DNA from: Cryomorphaceae bacterium
GTDB taxonomy: Bacteria > Bacteroidota > Bacteroidia > Flavobacteriales > Schleiferiaceae
DNA length: 64,000 nt
NCBI GenBank assembly: GCA_011525035.1
Contig: WTIZ01000027.1
Location: 1-64,000 of the forward strand
Direction of reading: 5' to 3'
Position 1 is the stretch's first letter; each line of letters starts with the position of its first letter. Shown here piece after piece: positions 9,577 through 19,013 of this stretch. The notes below the pieces were generated by a model that saw only the letters and a list, made by a program, of their open reading frames with translations, was not told the origin of the DNA and searched no databases. The position numbers were made by a program, and so were the translations under genes.

Positions 9577-9930
9577 ATGAAACAAAATAATAGCCTTCTT
9601 ACCCGTCTTATCGTTTCCTCCCTATCTGTTTTCGTCGCCGGTTGGCTCTTGCCTGGAGTTCAGATCGACAGCTTTACCACGGCGGTGGGAATCGCTATCG
9701 TTTTAGGCCTATTAAATGCCACCCTGAAACCGCTGCTCATTGTCATTACCATTCCTATTACCGTGATGAGCCTCGGTCTATTTCTACTCATCATCAACGC
9801 CATTATTATTGGCGTGGCGGACCAGTGGATCGATGGACTTTACGTGCGAAGCACATGGACGGCCATACTCTTCAGCTTCCTGATTTCTACAATTAGTTCG
9901 TGGATGTACCGCTGGGGAGAGAACAGGTAA
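9577..9930 (+). CDS. Small membrane protein of the PF04020 holin-like family
   Basis: 117 residues with about four transmembrane helices, GWLLPGVQIDSF and LGLLNATLKPLL near the first two helices and a short loop ADQWIDGLYV before the last. This is the chromosomal phage_holin_4_2 (PF04020) family, which is widespread in Bacteroidota and not evidence of a prophage. Earlier in-frame starts exist (GTG 9544, ATG 9556); I chose ATG 9577 because the family's membrane region begins within a few residues of it. Function unknown. It abuts the convergent murI gene with no spacer. Confidence 0.75.
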   Translation: MKQNNSLLTRLIVSSLSVFVAGWLLPGVQIDSFTTAVGIAIVLGLLNATLKPLLIVITIPITVMSLGLFLLIINAIIIGVADQWIDGLYVRSTWTAILFSFLISTISSWMYRWGENR

Positions 9931-10710
9931 TTAGTCCTCTAGACGTACGAGTTCCCATTGCGCATCAATGCCAAAGGTCTTTTCGGCAAGTCGCAGGAAA
10001 TTATCCGTGCGATCACTGAGGTAAAATGCATTGCCTTCGCTGTGCTCACCTGTCCAATGTTTGGCAACGGCCTCAGCAACTATAGAAGGGGCATCTACCC
10101 AATGCACTCCTGAAAGAATAGAAGCTGCAGCCTCCTCTAATAACGGGTAATGTGTACAGCCAGGAACAAGCGAAGTGATGCCGTTCATGGCCGGGTCTTT
10201 TAAGTAATGTGCTAGAACACTTGCATCTATACCTGTCCCTAGAAATCCGTCTTCGATTAAAGGAACAAGCAATGGTGTAGCCAATGCTTGAAGCTCCACC
10301 TCGCTGTTTTTGGCTGCAAGTTTCTCAGAGTAGGCACCGCTGCGAACCGTGGCGCGGGTGCCAAGCAAGCCCACCTTTTGTGGAGAAAGGGACGCTAGAT
10401 AATCGACCACCGGGTCAATCACATTAACAAATGTCAATTCAGGAAATCGCTCTTCCAAGGCTTTACCCGCAGCTGCACTAGCACTGTTACAAGCAATGAC
10501 GATAAGTCCGCAGCCTTGGTCTTTTAAGAACTGTACAATCTCCACACTGTAGCCAACGATGGCCTCGTCACTTTTATCTCCGTAAGGAAGGTGAAGCGTA
10601 TCGCCATAATAGACTTTGGCAGCATCGGGCAGCATCTTATTGAGCGCACGAAGCACCGTAAGACCTCCCAGTCCACTATCAAACAAGCCTATTTTTCCAA
10701 TGCTACTCAT
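9931..10710 (-). CDS. murI: Glutamate racemase
   Basis: Cofactor-independent racemase giving D-Glu for peptidoglycan, 259 residues. The two catalytic cysteines are in VIACNSASAAA and GCTHYPLL, and the N-terminal signature is GLFDSGLGGLTV. A longer frame begins at 10740, but that ATG directly follows the U-tract of the upstream terminator, and a TAAGTTTA box lies at 10717-10724, so the ATG at 10710 is preferred. It is the last gene of the envelope cluster but is separated from it by a terminator. Confidence 0.95.
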   Translation of the reverse strand: MSSIGKIGLFDSGLGGLTVLRALNKMLPDAAKVYYGDTLHLPYGDKSDEAIVGYSVEIVQFLKDQGCGLIVIACNSASAAAGKALEERFPELTFVNVIDPVVDYLASLSPQKVGLLGTRATVRSGAYSEKLAAKNSEVELQALATPLLVPLIEDGFLGTGIDASVLAHYLKDPAMNGITSLVPGCTHYPLLEEAAASILSGVHWVDAPSIVAEAVAKHWTGEHSEGNAFYLSDRTDNFLRLAEKTFGIDAQWELVRLED

Positions 10711-10716
10711 GCCGTG

Positions 10717-10724
10717 TAAACTTA
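10717..10724 (-). promoter_or_regulatory. Candidate -7 box for murI (TAAGTTTA)
   Basis: One mismatch (last base) from TAnnTTTG, ending 6 nt before the chosen murI ATG. It implies a leader of about 0-3 nt. Confidence 0.4.
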
Positions 10725-10740
10725 CCAATAATCTAGCCAT

Positions 10741-10774
10741 AAAAAACCCCTCGCCGGCTTAGCCAACAAGGGGT
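10741..10774 (-). terminator. Intrinsic terminator after the OmpH/Skp pair
   Basis: The stem ACCCCT (10746-10751) pairs with AGGGGT (10769-10774), enclosing a small GGC-TTA-GCC hairpin. On the minus strand it is followed by six Ts (10746-10741). It separates the BamA-OmpH operon from murI. Confidence 0.75.
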
Positions 10775-10796
10775 CTAAAAATCTATTTCTTTCGGC

Positions 10797-11306
10797 TTAT
10801 TGGATGCCCAACTCAGCCTTAACAAGCGGCATGATATCTTCACCACCGTCTAGATAAACAACTACTGCTTTTGAAGCTGAAGCGTCTAGAACGTAAGCGA
10901 AGCCATTATCAGCAGCTACTTTATTTACTGCTTCTTGTGCTTTCTCGATGATAGGCAACATAAGATCCATCTGCTTGCGCTGAAGTTCTTGCTGAGCACT
11001 CTGGTTGAACGCCATGATGCGCTGACCCATAGCTTCTAGCTCTTCTTGCTCCTTCTGAAGACGCAACTGAGTCCACGTGTCTACGTTTGCCTGTGCGTTC
11101 TGCATCTTGGTCATGTACTCTTCCTGCATCGCTTGAGCATCGCCCTCGAGTTGACTTTGGTACTTTTGAATTTCTGCTTGTGCTGCCTGAGTCTCTGGCA
11201 TAACTGCCAATAGCTCATCAACATTAATGTGACCTACTTTTTGCTGAGCAACTGAGGTTGTAGCAAAGCCCAATGTCAAGGCAAGTGCGAGTAATACTCT
11301 TTTCAT
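10797..11306 (-). CDS. OmpH/Skp family periplasmic chaperone (first of two)
   Basis: 169 residues with a cleavable signal peptide (MKRVLLALALTLGFATTSVAQ) and a long Gln/Glu-rich coiled coil from about 40 to 125, the Skp/OmpH jellyfish-tentacle pattern. It should hold unfolded outer-membrane proteins in the periplasm. It follows a second OmpH gene by 11 nt and lies downstream of bamA, which fits a role in barrel assembly. Confidence 0.9.
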   Translation of the reverse strand: MKRVLLALALTLGFATTSVAQQKVGHINVDELLAVMPETQAAQAEIQKYQSQLEGDAQAMQEEYMTKMQNAQANVDTWTQLRLQKEQEELEAMGQRIMAFNQSAQQELQRKQMDLMLPIIEKAQEAVNKVAADNGFAYVLDASASKAVVVYLDGGEDIMPLVKAELGIQ

Positions 11307-11317
11307 TTCTATTGTTT

Positions 11318-11827
11318 TTATCGCTTTAAACTATTTAATACTTCATCGCTGTAGTCCTTGTCCTTATCGACAAACAGAACACCGCTTTGGGCACTTTTGT
11401 CAAGGACCAATTCCAATTTACGCTTTCTAGCCACTGCCTGTACAGCACCAAAAACCTTGTCTTGGATGGGTTGAACCAACTGGTTACGCTTTTCAAATAG
11501 CTGCCCCTCAGGTCCGAAGTATTTTTGTTGAAGAGCTATGACCTCAGCTTGCTTAGCTTCGATACCCTCTTCTCTTTTTTCTAATTTCTCTGGCGAAAGT
11601 AAGATACGTTCTGCATCTAATGCGTCTTTCAAGCTCTCTAATTCACTTTGAAGTGCACTTACCTCTCCCGCCCACTGCTCACTCAGCTTGTCAATCTGAC
11701 TCTTTGCTTGTGCATATTCAGGTAGGCTCTTTAAAATGTAATCGGTATCAACCACACCGTAGCGCTGGCCGAACACTGCTGTGCTCAACACAAGGGCAAG
11801 GGTAAGAAAGAGACCTTTACATTTCAT
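11318..11827 (-). CDS. OmpH/Skp family periplasmic chaperone (second copy)
   Basis: 169 residues from ATG 11827. The signal peptide is followed by QRYGVVDTDYILKSLPEY, the typical start of Bacteroidota OmpH proteins, then a coiled coil (about 45-115). A longer frame begins at 11884 inside bamA, but the signal peptide only makes sense from 11827, leaving a 20-nt gap after the bamA stop. Tandem OmpH genes after bamA are common in Bacteroidota. Confidence 0.9.
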   Translation of the reverse strand: MKCKGLFLTLALVLSTAVFGQRYGVVDTDYILKSLPEYAQAKSQIDKLSEQWAGEVSALQSELESLKDALDAERILLSPEKLEKREEGIEAKQAEVIALQQKYFGPEGQLFEKRNQLVQPIQDKVFGAVQAVARKRKLELVLDKSAQSGVLFVDKDKDYSDEVLNSLKR

Positions 11828-11847
11828 TGCGGCGAAGGTAGCTAAAT

Positions 11848-14319
11848 TTAGAACTGTTGACCAATGATGAAGTGCGTCTGCCAACCACTCGCGGTCGCGC
11901 CGTTCGGCTCTGGATCAAATCCATACCCAACATCTACACCCATCAAACCAAACATCGGCATGAAGATACGGATACCGGCACCGGCACTTCTCTTGAGGTT
12001 AAACGCTCGGTAGTCCCAGAAATTATCATAGTTGTTACCCGCCTCCATAAACACCAATGGGAACACCTGTGCTGAAGGCGTATTGGCAATGATGTAACGC
12101 GCTTCGAAGATGTACTTGTTGTACAACGCTCCACCACCTGCCGGTGTAATAGAGTTGTTTTGATAACCGCGCAGACCGATGATTTCACGACCGTCAATTA
12201 CGAAGTTGGTCAAACCATCACCACCCACGTAGAAACGCTCAAACGGCGGAAGGCCTAAGTCTTTGTTGTAGCTTCCCAAGAAACCAAACTCACCGTGTGT
12301 ACGAATGACAAACTTAGAGGTGATCGGTGCGAACCAATCCGCGTTCAACTTCCACTTGTGGTATTCAACGAGGCGGAAGCGCTCCTCTGAGGTCAAGTTT
12401 TTATAGTCAATGTCGTCACGGAACATGCTAAACGGCGGAGTAAGTTCTGCCGCAAAGCTGATCTGTGAACCGCGCGTTGGGAAGATTGGTACATCCGTGT
12501 TGTTACGACCTAGCGTAAACTTGTAATTCACGTTGTTAGAAATCCCCTTTCTGTAGTTCAAGAATCCCGTTGGGAAGTTGTCGAGGTTAAATCGACGGAA
12601 CTCAATCCCTTGGTACAAGGTGAAGTAATCGTCCGGCCACTTCAAACGTTGACCCAACCCGAAGTTGATACCTGTGATGTACAGACTCTGACGGTTTGGA
12701 TTCGTACGCTCTACCCCGTTAGTTTGAACGTTGTGGTAAATCGTTCCGGTGAAACTGTTCGGCTTGCGACCGCCCAACCAAGGTTCCGTAAATGAGGCAT
12801 TGTAGCTCTGGAAATACAGACCGTTTGACTGTGCACGGATGTTGATTGTTTGTCCATCACCCGTTGGCAATGGTTGCCAAGCGCGTTTGTTGTTGATGTT
12901 ACGTGCCGAGAAGTTGTTGAAGTTTAGACCTAAGGTCCCAACCACACGTCCGGCACCCCAGCCCCCTTGCAATTCAAGCTGCGAGGTCGAGCGCTCTACC
13001 ACTGTGTACTCTAAATCCACCGTTCCGGTCTGTGGATCCGGCACAGGATTTACACCAATCTGCTGCTGGTCAAAATAGCCCAACTGCGAAAGCTCACGAA
13101 TGGTACGCTGAATCATCGCCTTTGAGAACAGATCTCCTGGCTTTGTGCGTACCTCACGGTAAATCACGTGGTCGTTGGTTCTTTCGTTACCGCTAATGCT
13201 CACCTTGCGAATAGTAGCTTGGCGGCCTTCTTGGATACGAATTTCAATATCAATGGTGTCGTTAGTTACATTCTTCTCCACTGGAATAACCTGTGAGAAC
13301 AAGTAGCCATTGTTCAAGTATATCGACGCAACGTCGTTGCCGTTCGGATCGAAGCTTACACGCTCGTTCAAGTGCTGTGAGTCGTAGATATCGCCGCGAT
13401 TAATTTTCAAGATGCCCGAAAGTAGTTCGGTTTCATATTTCGTATTCCCTATGAAAGTGATGTCTCCGAAATAGTACTTCTTACCTTCCTCAACAGCAAT
13501 GTCAATCTGCACAAGTTCGTCGCTAATGCTGTAAACCGTATCGCTCACCACACGAGCATCACGGTACCCTAGTGTGTTGTACTTCGCAACGATGGCGCGA
13601 AGGTCTTCACGGTACTCCTTCTTCTTGAGCTTGGACGATTTAAAGATGGCCTTACCCTTGATTTTGGTGTTTTTCATCGCCTTGCGGAGCACCTTTTCGC
13701 TTACGGCTTCGTTCCCTGTGAAAACGATGTCGCCAATTTTCACACGTGCACCTGGGTCAATTTTAAAACCAAGGATCACCGCGTTATTGTAGGTAGTATC
13801 GACCTTTTCAAGCACCTCTACTGCCGCATTCAAATAGCCCTTCTCGTAGAAGTACTTTTTGATCTTATTGCGGCTCATCACCTTGAGGTTTTCATTGACC
13901 ACCTTTCCAGCGCGTAGATCGAGCTCTTCTCGGATATCATCCTTCCAGGCCTTCTTCAGACCCGTCATGTAGTATTTACTGAGTTTTGGGAGCGCCACCA
14001 GCTGTATGTCTAGGTAAACCTTCTTACCTACCTTATTCACTACTTTGAATGTAATGTCCTCAAAGAGTTGTTGACGCCACAACGTCCGAATAGCGTCGGC
14101 GAGTTTAGGATCTGGAAACTGAATGTTGTCACCAACGCGCAAGTTGGTCAACATGATGACTACATTGGGATCTAAGGAACCTGCACCCGTTACAGTGATG
14201 CCAGCAATCTCGTAATTGATTCCTGGGATAAGGTTAAAGTCGCCACCAGTGGTGACTTGTGCTTTTGTCGTAAAAGAGGAAATGACCAAAAGTAAAATGG
14301 CCAAAAATCTATTCTTCAT
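11848..14319 (-). CDS. bamA: Outer-membrane protein assembly factor BamA
   Basis: 823 residues: signal peptide (1-20), about five POTRA repeats (about 30-420, e.g. the segments KVLRKAMKNTKIKG and FGDITFIGNTKY), then a 16-strand barrel. The barrel contains GLRGYQNNSI, a form of the VRGY/F motif of Omp85 loop 6, and the protein ends in an aromatic residue (GQQF). It folds and inserts outer-membrane proteins. It is 4 nt downstream of uppS and 20 nt upstream of the OmpH pair in one operon. Confidence 0.96.
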   Translation of the reverse strand: MKNRFLAILLLVISSFTTKAQVTTGGDFNLIPGINYEIAGITVTGAGSLDPNVVIMLTNLRVGDNIQFPDPKLADAIRTLWRQQLFEDITFKVVNKVGKKVYLDIQLVALPKLSKYYMTGLKKAWKDDIREELDLRAGKVVNENLKVMSRNKIKKYFYEKGYLNAAVEVLEKVDTTYNNAVILGFKIDPGARVKIGDIVFTGNEAVSEKVLRKAMKNTKIKGKAIFKSSKLKKKEYREDLRAIVAKYNTLGYRDARVVSDTVYSISDELVQIDIAVEEGKKYYFGDITFIGNTKYETELLSGILKINRGDIYDSQHLNERVSFDPNGNDVASIYLNNGYLFSQVIPVEKNVTNDTIDIEIRIQEGRQATIRKVSISGNERTNDHVIYREVRTKPGDLFSKAMIQRTIRELSQLGYFDQQQIGVNPVPDPQTGTVDLEYTVVERSTSQLELQGGWGAGRVVGTLGLNFNNFSARNINNKRAWQPLPTGDGQTINIRAQSNGLYFQSYNASFTEPWLGGRKPNSFTGTIYHNVQTNGVERTNPNRQSLYITGINFGLGQRLKWPDDYFTLYQGIEFRRFNLDNFPTGFLNYRKGISNNVNYKFTLGRNNTDVPIFPTRGSQISFAAELTPPFSMFRDDIDYKNLTSEERFRLVEYHKWKLNADWFAPITSKFVIRTHGEFGFLGSYNKDLGLPPFERFYVGGDGLTNFVIDGREIIGLRGYQNNSITPAGGGALYNKYIFEARYIIANTPSAQVFPLVFMEAGNNYDNFWDYRAFNLKRSAGAGIRIFMPMFGLMGVDVGYGFDPEPNGATASGWQTHFIIGQQF

Positions 14320-14323
14320 GTTC

Positions 14324-15112
14324 TTACTTCACAGTTAGCTGTTCTGAAGTCTGTCCAAAGCGACGCTCTCTCTTTTGGAAAGAAGCAATGGCTTCGTACA
14401 ACCCCTCAGCATCGAAGTCAGGCCACAAGACTGGAGTAAAGTAAAACTCCGCATAAGCAAGCTGCCACAGCAGGTAATTGCTTATCCGTTGCTCCCCCGA
14501 AGTGCGCACAAGAAGATCCGGGTGCGGCATCCCTGCCGTAAACAAGTGTTTCTCCACATGCTCTTCTGTTATGCTTTCTGGGTCCAATTTTCCTTCGGCC
14601 ACCTCTAGGGCTACCTTGCGGATGGCTTGGACCATTTCGTCCTGTGAGCCGTAGCTCAATGCAAGCGTCAAAGTTAACCCATCGTTGCCGGATGTGGCAT
14701 TAATTACAGAGATTAACTTTTTATTTGCTTTTTCAGGTAGCGAGCCAATATTTCCAATGGCTTTTAGACGCACATTATTCTTCTGAAGCACCGGTAATTC
14801 CTTCTCTAGCGCGGTCATTAGAATATTCATCAAAGCATCTACTTCGGCTTTTGGTCGGTTCCAATTTTCTGTTGAAAAGGCATAGACGGTCAAGAATCCA
14901 AGGCCAAGCTCTGCAGAAGCCGTCGTAATTCGGCGCAAAGCTTCTACACCAACCTCGTGTCCACGAACGCGCGTCATAAATCCCTGCTGCTTCGCCCAAC
15001 GTCCGTTGCCGTCCATAATCACAGCAATGTGCTTGGGCATGTTATCAGGATCTAGACCTGCTTTGAGTCTATTGTCTCGGTATGTCTTAGAATCCGCTAC
15101 AGCGTTCATCAC
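14324..15112 (-). CDS. uppS: Isoprenyl transferase (undecaprenyl diphosphate synthase)
   Basis: cis-Prenyltransferase that makes the lipid carrier for peptidoglycan and O-antigen, 262 residues. The signature IAVIMDGNGRWA holds the catalytic Asp34, and LVRTSGEQRISNYLLWQ is the C-terminal substrate motif. The start overlaps the end of the upstream DUF6089 gene by 26 nt; a later ATG at 15040 would still keep the core, so the exact start is uncertain. Confidence 0.95.
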   Translation of the reverse strand: MMNAVADSKTYRDNRLKAGLDPDNMPKHIAVIMDGNGRWAKQQGFMTRVRGHEVGVEALRRITTASAELGLGFLTVYAFSTENWNRPKAEVDALMNILMTALEKELPVLQKNNVRLKAIGNIGSLPEKANKKLISVINATSGNDGLTLTLALSYGSQDEMVQAIRKVALEVAEGKLDPESITEEHVEKHLFTAGMPHPDLLVRTSGEQRISNYLLWQLAYAEFYFTPVLWPDFDAEGLYEAIASFQKRERRFGQTSEQLTVK

Positions 15113-15911
15113 GAGGACTTAGGTTATAGAAAATGGTTACGCCAGCAAAAATAGCCCAATCCGTTGTATTGGCATTGCCTCTGGCCAATCCATTGCTATA
15201 GGGTACGTTTCCTGGGTTTGCAAAGTAGGCAGCCATTGCGTTGCGCTCCTCAGCAAGGTCTACAGCGTTCACATAATCGCCGGAGGTATCGTCCATGTAA
15301 TCAGACCCGTAACGGCGCCAACCAACCTCTGCAGTCATGCTCCAGTCACGGGCAAGTGACCTCCTGTAGCCCATACCCATAGGCACTGTAATAGTCGTGG
15401 TTCCGTAGAACAGCTGATCGCTTAGATCCGTTTGTTGGCCTTCCGTACCCAAAGGTCGCAAGTCGACCCACTCATTGTTGTATTCCCCTTGAGGGTTGTA
15501 CGCTGTTAAACCAAGACCGCTAAAAATGTAGAAGCTTTGGTTGTTCTTGGTTCCCGTTCCGTACGGCCAGAAATTAAATTCGGTGAGTAAGGCAAATTCA
15601 TCGACCGCTGTTCTGAAGTCAATATTGCGGACCGATTTAAAATCGTCCTTCGCCCAGCTGTCGCTGCTGCCAATAGTGCCTCGAGTGTAATTAAAGCGTG
15701 TGCTCCAATGCCAATTGAACTGGCGACGAAGCGTGACTGTGGTGAAGGATTGATTGGGTACAAAGCCCGAAGTACCCTCGGCGTTAAAGGCAACGGCACC
15801 CACGTCCCCGTGGAAGAGTGTACCGCCTGCACCAAGGCCTAGCTCGTAAAACTGCGCACTGGCAGTCCATGATACCACTAGAAGTAAAAGTGTAAAAACG
15901 CTTCTTTTCAT
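15087..15911 (-). CDS. DUF6089-type outer-membrane barrel protein
   Basis: 274 residues with a signal peptide (about 1-19, ending TASAQ) and the N-terminal pattern FYELGLGAGGTLFHGDVG typical of DUF6089, a Bacteroidota beta-barrel family nearly always placed between nadK and uppS/bamA. Alternating hydrophobic strands with many Tyr/Trp/Phe fit an 8-10-strand barrel. Function unknown; the operon context suggests a role in envelope assembly. Its stop overlaps uppS, and its ATG overlaps the nadK stop. Confidence 0.8.
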   Translation of the reverse strand: MKRSVFTLLLLVVSWTASAQFYELGLGAGGTLFHGDVGAVAFNAEGTSGFVPNQSFTTVTLRRQFNWHWSTRFNYTRGTIGSSDSWAKDDFKSVRNIDFRTAVDEFALLTEFNFWPYGTGTKNNQSFYIFSGLGLTAYNPQGEYNNEWVDLRPLGTEGQQTDLSDQLFYGTTTITVPMGMGYRRSLARDWSMTAEVGWRRYGSDYMDDTSGDYVNAVDLAEERNAMAAYFANPGNVPYSNGLARGNANTTDWAIFAGVTIFYNLSPRDERCSGF

Positions 15912-16801
15912 TAATTTCTATGGTCGCGTCCCCAGCTCAATTTATTGCGCATCGTGGACGGGAAATCTTGTAATTCTGTTTGTACCAAAGCGATGCGGAA
16001 ATCTGCTTTTTGAATCAATAATTCAGTCTCTGTGGTGAAGCTGTGAATACGGCTGTCCAAAGAGGCCAAAAACTCATTCTCGCGGCTTTCTACCTGCATC
16101 CGCAACGTGTTGCTGTCGTTGATAACGAAAGGACGCATCGTTAAATTGTGCGGCGCAATAGGCGTTAACACAAAATTATCACTGTTTGGCATAATGATAG
16201 GACCACCACAGCTCAGGCTGTAGCCCGTAGAACCCGTAGGCGTTGATACGATGAGACCATCGGCCCAGTAGCTGTTCAGATAGTTGCCGTTGAGGTAGGT
16301 ATGCACGGTAATCATACTCGTACTTTCCTTGCGGGCCAAGGTGATTTCATTCAGGGCAAAATTGGGCTTCATCAACTTTCCACAAGAAGTACGTACTTGG
16401 AGTAGGCTTCTGAAATCCAGCTGGAATCTCCCGGTGAATAAGGCATCCAGGGAACTCTCGATATTGCTTTTAGCGACGTTTGCCAAAAAGCCCAATCGGC
16501 CCATATTGATACCTAGAATAGGGATGTCCTTACTTTGGATTAAAACAGTGGCATCAAGGATGGTTCCGTCGCCGCCTAAGGAGATGAGGAAATCTGGATC
16601 AAAGTTGTCCAATTCTTCTTCATTGTCGTACACCACATATTCGAGCTCTGTGAAATCTTCTTCCTTCATTTGCTGAACAGCATCTCTCAAAGGTCGGTAT
16701 ACACCAATCTGCACACCTTCTTCGATGAGTTTCTCCAACACGACCTCTATGTACGGGAGGTTCTGAGTCTTGGGCGCTCGGCCAAATAATGCGATCCTCA
16801 T
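15911..16801 (-). CDS. nadK: NAD kinase
   Basis: ATP-NAD kinase, 296 residues, giving NADP in the cytoplasm. The GGDGT nucleotide motif is at 76-80, the NE motif in FALNEITLARK, and the Gly-rich GSTGYSLSCGG loop follows. It overlaps both neighbours by one base (CBS stop and DUF6089 start), so it is tightly coupled in the cluster. Confidence 0.95.
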   Translation of the reverse strand: MRIALFGRAPKTQNLPYIEVVLEKLIEEGVQIGVYRPLRDAVQQMKEEDFTELEYVVYDNEEELDNFDPDFLISLGGDGTILDATVLIQSKDIPILGINMGRLGFLANVAKSNIESSLDALFTGRFQLDFRSLLQVRTSCGKLMKPNFALNEITLARKESTSMITVHTYLNGNYLNSYWADGLIVSTPTGSTGYSLSCGGPIIMPNSDNFVLTPIAPHNLTMRPFVINDSNTLRMQVESRENEFLASLDSRIHSFTTETELLIQKADFRIALVQTELQDFPSTMRNKLSWGRDHRN

Positions 16802-17466
16802 TAGTACTTCAAATAATTCATTAGGTGATTGAAACGCTCCTTGTAATCGAGTTCAAAGTTAGCATCTCCTGAGATACCATCTAAACGATACTCATAGCGC
16901 TCCAGACTTTGAACGATGGGCGTACTGTGCTCAACATTCAACTTGAGGACCATTTTGACCTCCGACGGGAGGTCCGGAGCAATCAGCCATAGTCCGAGCA
17001 ACTTTGCGTCGTTTTGCTCCACTGCATTGGCGATGGTCAAGATGGAGTATTGGCTTTGGTCTACACTCAATGTAAGCAACGCGCCAGGTTGCATCAGTGT
17101 GGGCGTATTTCTAAAAAACTCCACAACATCACTCAATAAATAGGCACTTTGGTAGGTTCCGTCAGATGCCACAATAGGCAGTGACGTCAACCGGTATTGT
17201 ACCACCATGGCAAGCACGTCAAAGTAATGCGCGTCGGGCAGAACAAAGTGGGCATTGGCAGGGTTGATGACTTTGGTTACCGGCGCATTATCGTCGCCGT
17301 ATTCCAACAAAGCATCTTCACTCACCAAACCTAGGTAAATGCCCTCAGCGTTGACTACCGGAAAATCACTCACCTTCATCTCTTCCATTCGATCAATGGC
17401 TTCGATGACGGATGTTTCTGGGCCTAGCGCCGCAAAGGGTTCAAGATGTACGGATTGTTTCATCAT
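16801..17466 (-). CDS. CBS-domain protein
   Basis: 221 residues from ATG 17466: two CBS repeats (about 1-120) followed by an ACT-like region (about 130-215). There is no attached enzyme or channel, so it may be a nucleotide sensor. It is the first gene of the nadK-uppS-bamA operon, a conserved position in Bacteroidota. The start is decided by a TATGTTTG box (17481-17474) that lies inside the longer frame beginning at 17517. Confidence 0.85.
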   Translation of the reverse strand: MMKQSVHLEPFAALGPETSVIEAIDRMEEMKVSDFPVVNAEGIYLGLVSEDALLEYGDDNAPVTKVINPANAHFVLPDAHYFDVLAMVVQYRLTSLPIVASDGTYQSAYLLSDVVEFFRNTPTLMQPGALLTLSVDQSQYSILTIANAVEQNDAKLLGLWLIAPDLPSEVKMVLKLNVEHSTPIVQSLERYEYRLDGISGDANFELDYKERFNHLMNYLKY

Positions 17467-17473
17467 TCTATAA

Positions 17474-17481
17474 CAAACATA
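17474..17481 (-). promoter_or_regulatory. -7 box TATGTTTG for the CBS-nadK-uppS-bamA operon
   Basis: Exact TAnnTTTG match on the minus strand ending 8 nt before the ATG at 17466, so the leader is about 2-4 nt. It is paired with an opposite box for pdxJ 11 nt away. Confidence 0.65.
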
Positions 17482-17492
17482 GGCCTTTTCTT

Positions 17493-17500
17493 TAGCTTTG
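17493..17500 (+). promoter_or_regulatory. -7 box TAGCTTTG for pdxJ
   Basis: Exact TAnnTTTG match ending 6 nt before the pdxJ ATG (17506). The expected transcription start is at or one base before the ATG, so pdxJ is likely leaderless. Confidence 0.65.
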
Positions 17501-17505
17501 TACCC

Positions 17506-18246
17506 ATGAACGAGCACACAAAACTCAGCGTAAACATCAACAAAATAGCCACGTTGCGAAATGCGCGCGGCGGAGATGTCCCGAACGTACTAAAAACAGC
17601 ACTGGATTGTGAACGATTTGGCGCTGAGGGAATTACAGTTCACCCAAGACCCGACCAAAGGCACATTCGCTACAGCGATGTGGCGGAATTGGCCCCGGCG
17701 GTAACTACTGAATTCAATATCGAAGGCTACCCCAATGAGGCGTTTATAGAACTCGTTTTGACCCATAAACCTGCGCAAGTAACCTTGGTCCCAGACCCTC
17801 CAGGGGTTCTGACTTCAAACGCGGGGTGGGACACCATTGCCCATGAAGCACTACTTACTGAGGTCATCGCCAAATTCAAAGCGGCAGGCATCCGTACGAG
17901 TGTGTTCATCGAAACCAACCTAGATCTCATTGATGGTGCGAAGAAGGTTGGTGCAGACCGCATTGAGCTCTACACGGAAGATTATGCCGTTGGGTACCCT
18001 AAGGATCCTGAGAATGCCGTTGCCCCTTATGTGGAGGCAGCAAAACATGCAAAGTCTATAGGTCTGGGAGTGAATGCGGGTCACGACCTCAGCCTAGAAA
18101 ATCTGGCGTATTTCGGTCAGCAATTGCACGGCTTGCTCGACGAAGTGAGCATAGGACATGCGCTTATCGCGGATGCCTTATACCTTGGCTTGCACAATAC
18201 CATCAGGCAATACCTCAACTGCCTCAACCCAACTTCATGGAAATAG
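17506..18246 (+). CDS. pdxJ: Pyridoxine 5'-phosphate synthase
   Basis: TIM-barrel enzyme of de novo vitamin B6 synthesis that condenses 1-deoxyxylulose 5-phosphate with 3-amino-2-oxopropyl phosphate, 246 residues. Diagnostic segments are [30 protein letters not shown] and [13 protein letters not shown]. The longer frame from 17446 would run through its own -7 box, so ATG 17506 is chosen. Its last 10 bases overlap the next gene. Confidence 0.96.
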   Translation: MNEHTKLSVNINKIATLRNARGGDVPNVLKTALDCERFGAEGITVHPRPDQRHIRYSDVAELAPAVTTEFNIEGYPNEAFIELVLTHKPAQVTLVPDPPGVLTSNAGWDTIAHEALLTEVIAKFKAAGIRTSVFIETNLDLIDGAKKVGADRIELYTEDYAVGYPKDPENAVAPYVEAAKHAKSIGLGVNAGHDLSLENLAYFGQQLHGLLDEVSIGHALIADALYLGLHNTIRQYLNCLNPTSWK

Positions 18247-19013
18247 TACAGCTCTTTTCAAAAGTCTACGGCGAAGGCCGCCCTTTAATCATCCTACACG
18301 GACTCTTCGGGATGGGTGATAATTGGACGACACACGCTAAATTCTTCGCAACTAAAGGCTGGCAGGTTCACGCTGTAGATGGCCGTAATCATGGACGTAG
18401 CCCACACCACAACGTGCACAACTACGACGCGATGGCAGCCGATTTGGAGGGGTATATCAGCGAGCACAATCTTGAAAATGTGGTACTTCTAGGACACAGC
18501 ATGGGTGGAAAGACCGTGATGAATTTTGCCGTGCGTAAACCACAACTGGTCGATGCAGTCATTGTCGTGGATATCGCCCCGAAGTTCTACCCCGTTCACC
18601 ACGAAGCATATATCTCAGCGATGAAGCGCGTAGATTTTACTGCAGCCAAGAGTCGCCGGGATATTGAAGCCGTCTTAAGTCAAACGTTGACGAGCCCTGG
18701 CATCATTCAGTTCTTTATGAAAAGCCTCCATTGGAAAACCAAGGAAGAATTGGCTTGGCGTTTCAATCTCGATGTACTCGAGCGTGAATTAAGTAATGTT
18801 GGTGAAGCACTTGAATACGGCTACTTCGATGGACCCACCTTATTTATTGCAGGGGGACAAAGCGGCTACATCACCGCCGATGATGAGGATAAAATTTACG
18901 AGCACTTCCCGAACGCAGAACTACAGACCATTGACGGCGCTGGGCATTGGGTGCACGCAGAGGCTCGCGAAGCATTCGCTGAATGTGTAGATGCCTTCTT
19001 GGGTCAACTCTAA
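18237..19013 (+). CDS. Alpha/beta-hydrolase (YbfF-type esterase)
   Basis: 258 residues. The nucleophile elbow GHSMGGK places Ser88, the oxyanion segment is [11 protein letters not shown], and the C-terminal His lies in [10 protein letters not shown]. Closest in pattern to YbfF/PldB-type acyl esterases; the physiological substrate is not visible. It overlaps pdxJ by 10 nt and its stop overlaps the convergent DUF2141 gene by 4 nt. Confidence 0.88.
   Translation: MEIVQLFSKVYGEGRPLIILHGLFGMGDNWTTHAKFFATKGWQVHAVDGRNHGRSPHHNVHNYDAMAADLEGYISEHNLENVVLLGHSMGGKTVMNFAVRKPQLVDAVIVVDIAPKFYPVHHEAYISAMKRVDFTAAKSRRDIEAVLSQTLTSPGIIQFFMKSLHWKTKEELAWRFNLDVLERELSNVGEALEYGYFDGPTLFIAGGQSGYITADDEDKIYEHFPNAELQTIDGAGHWVHAEAREAFAECVDAFLGQL

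Noticed and set aside
9577-9930. Phage holin annotation as a sign of a prophage
   Set aside because: The PF04020 family is a common chromosomal membrane protein in Bacteroidota, and no lysin, capsid, integrase or attachment site is nearby.
10711-10740. murI start at the first in-frame ATG (10740)
   Set aside because: That ATG directly follows the terminator U-tract and precedes a -7-like box; homologues begin near the ATG at 10710.
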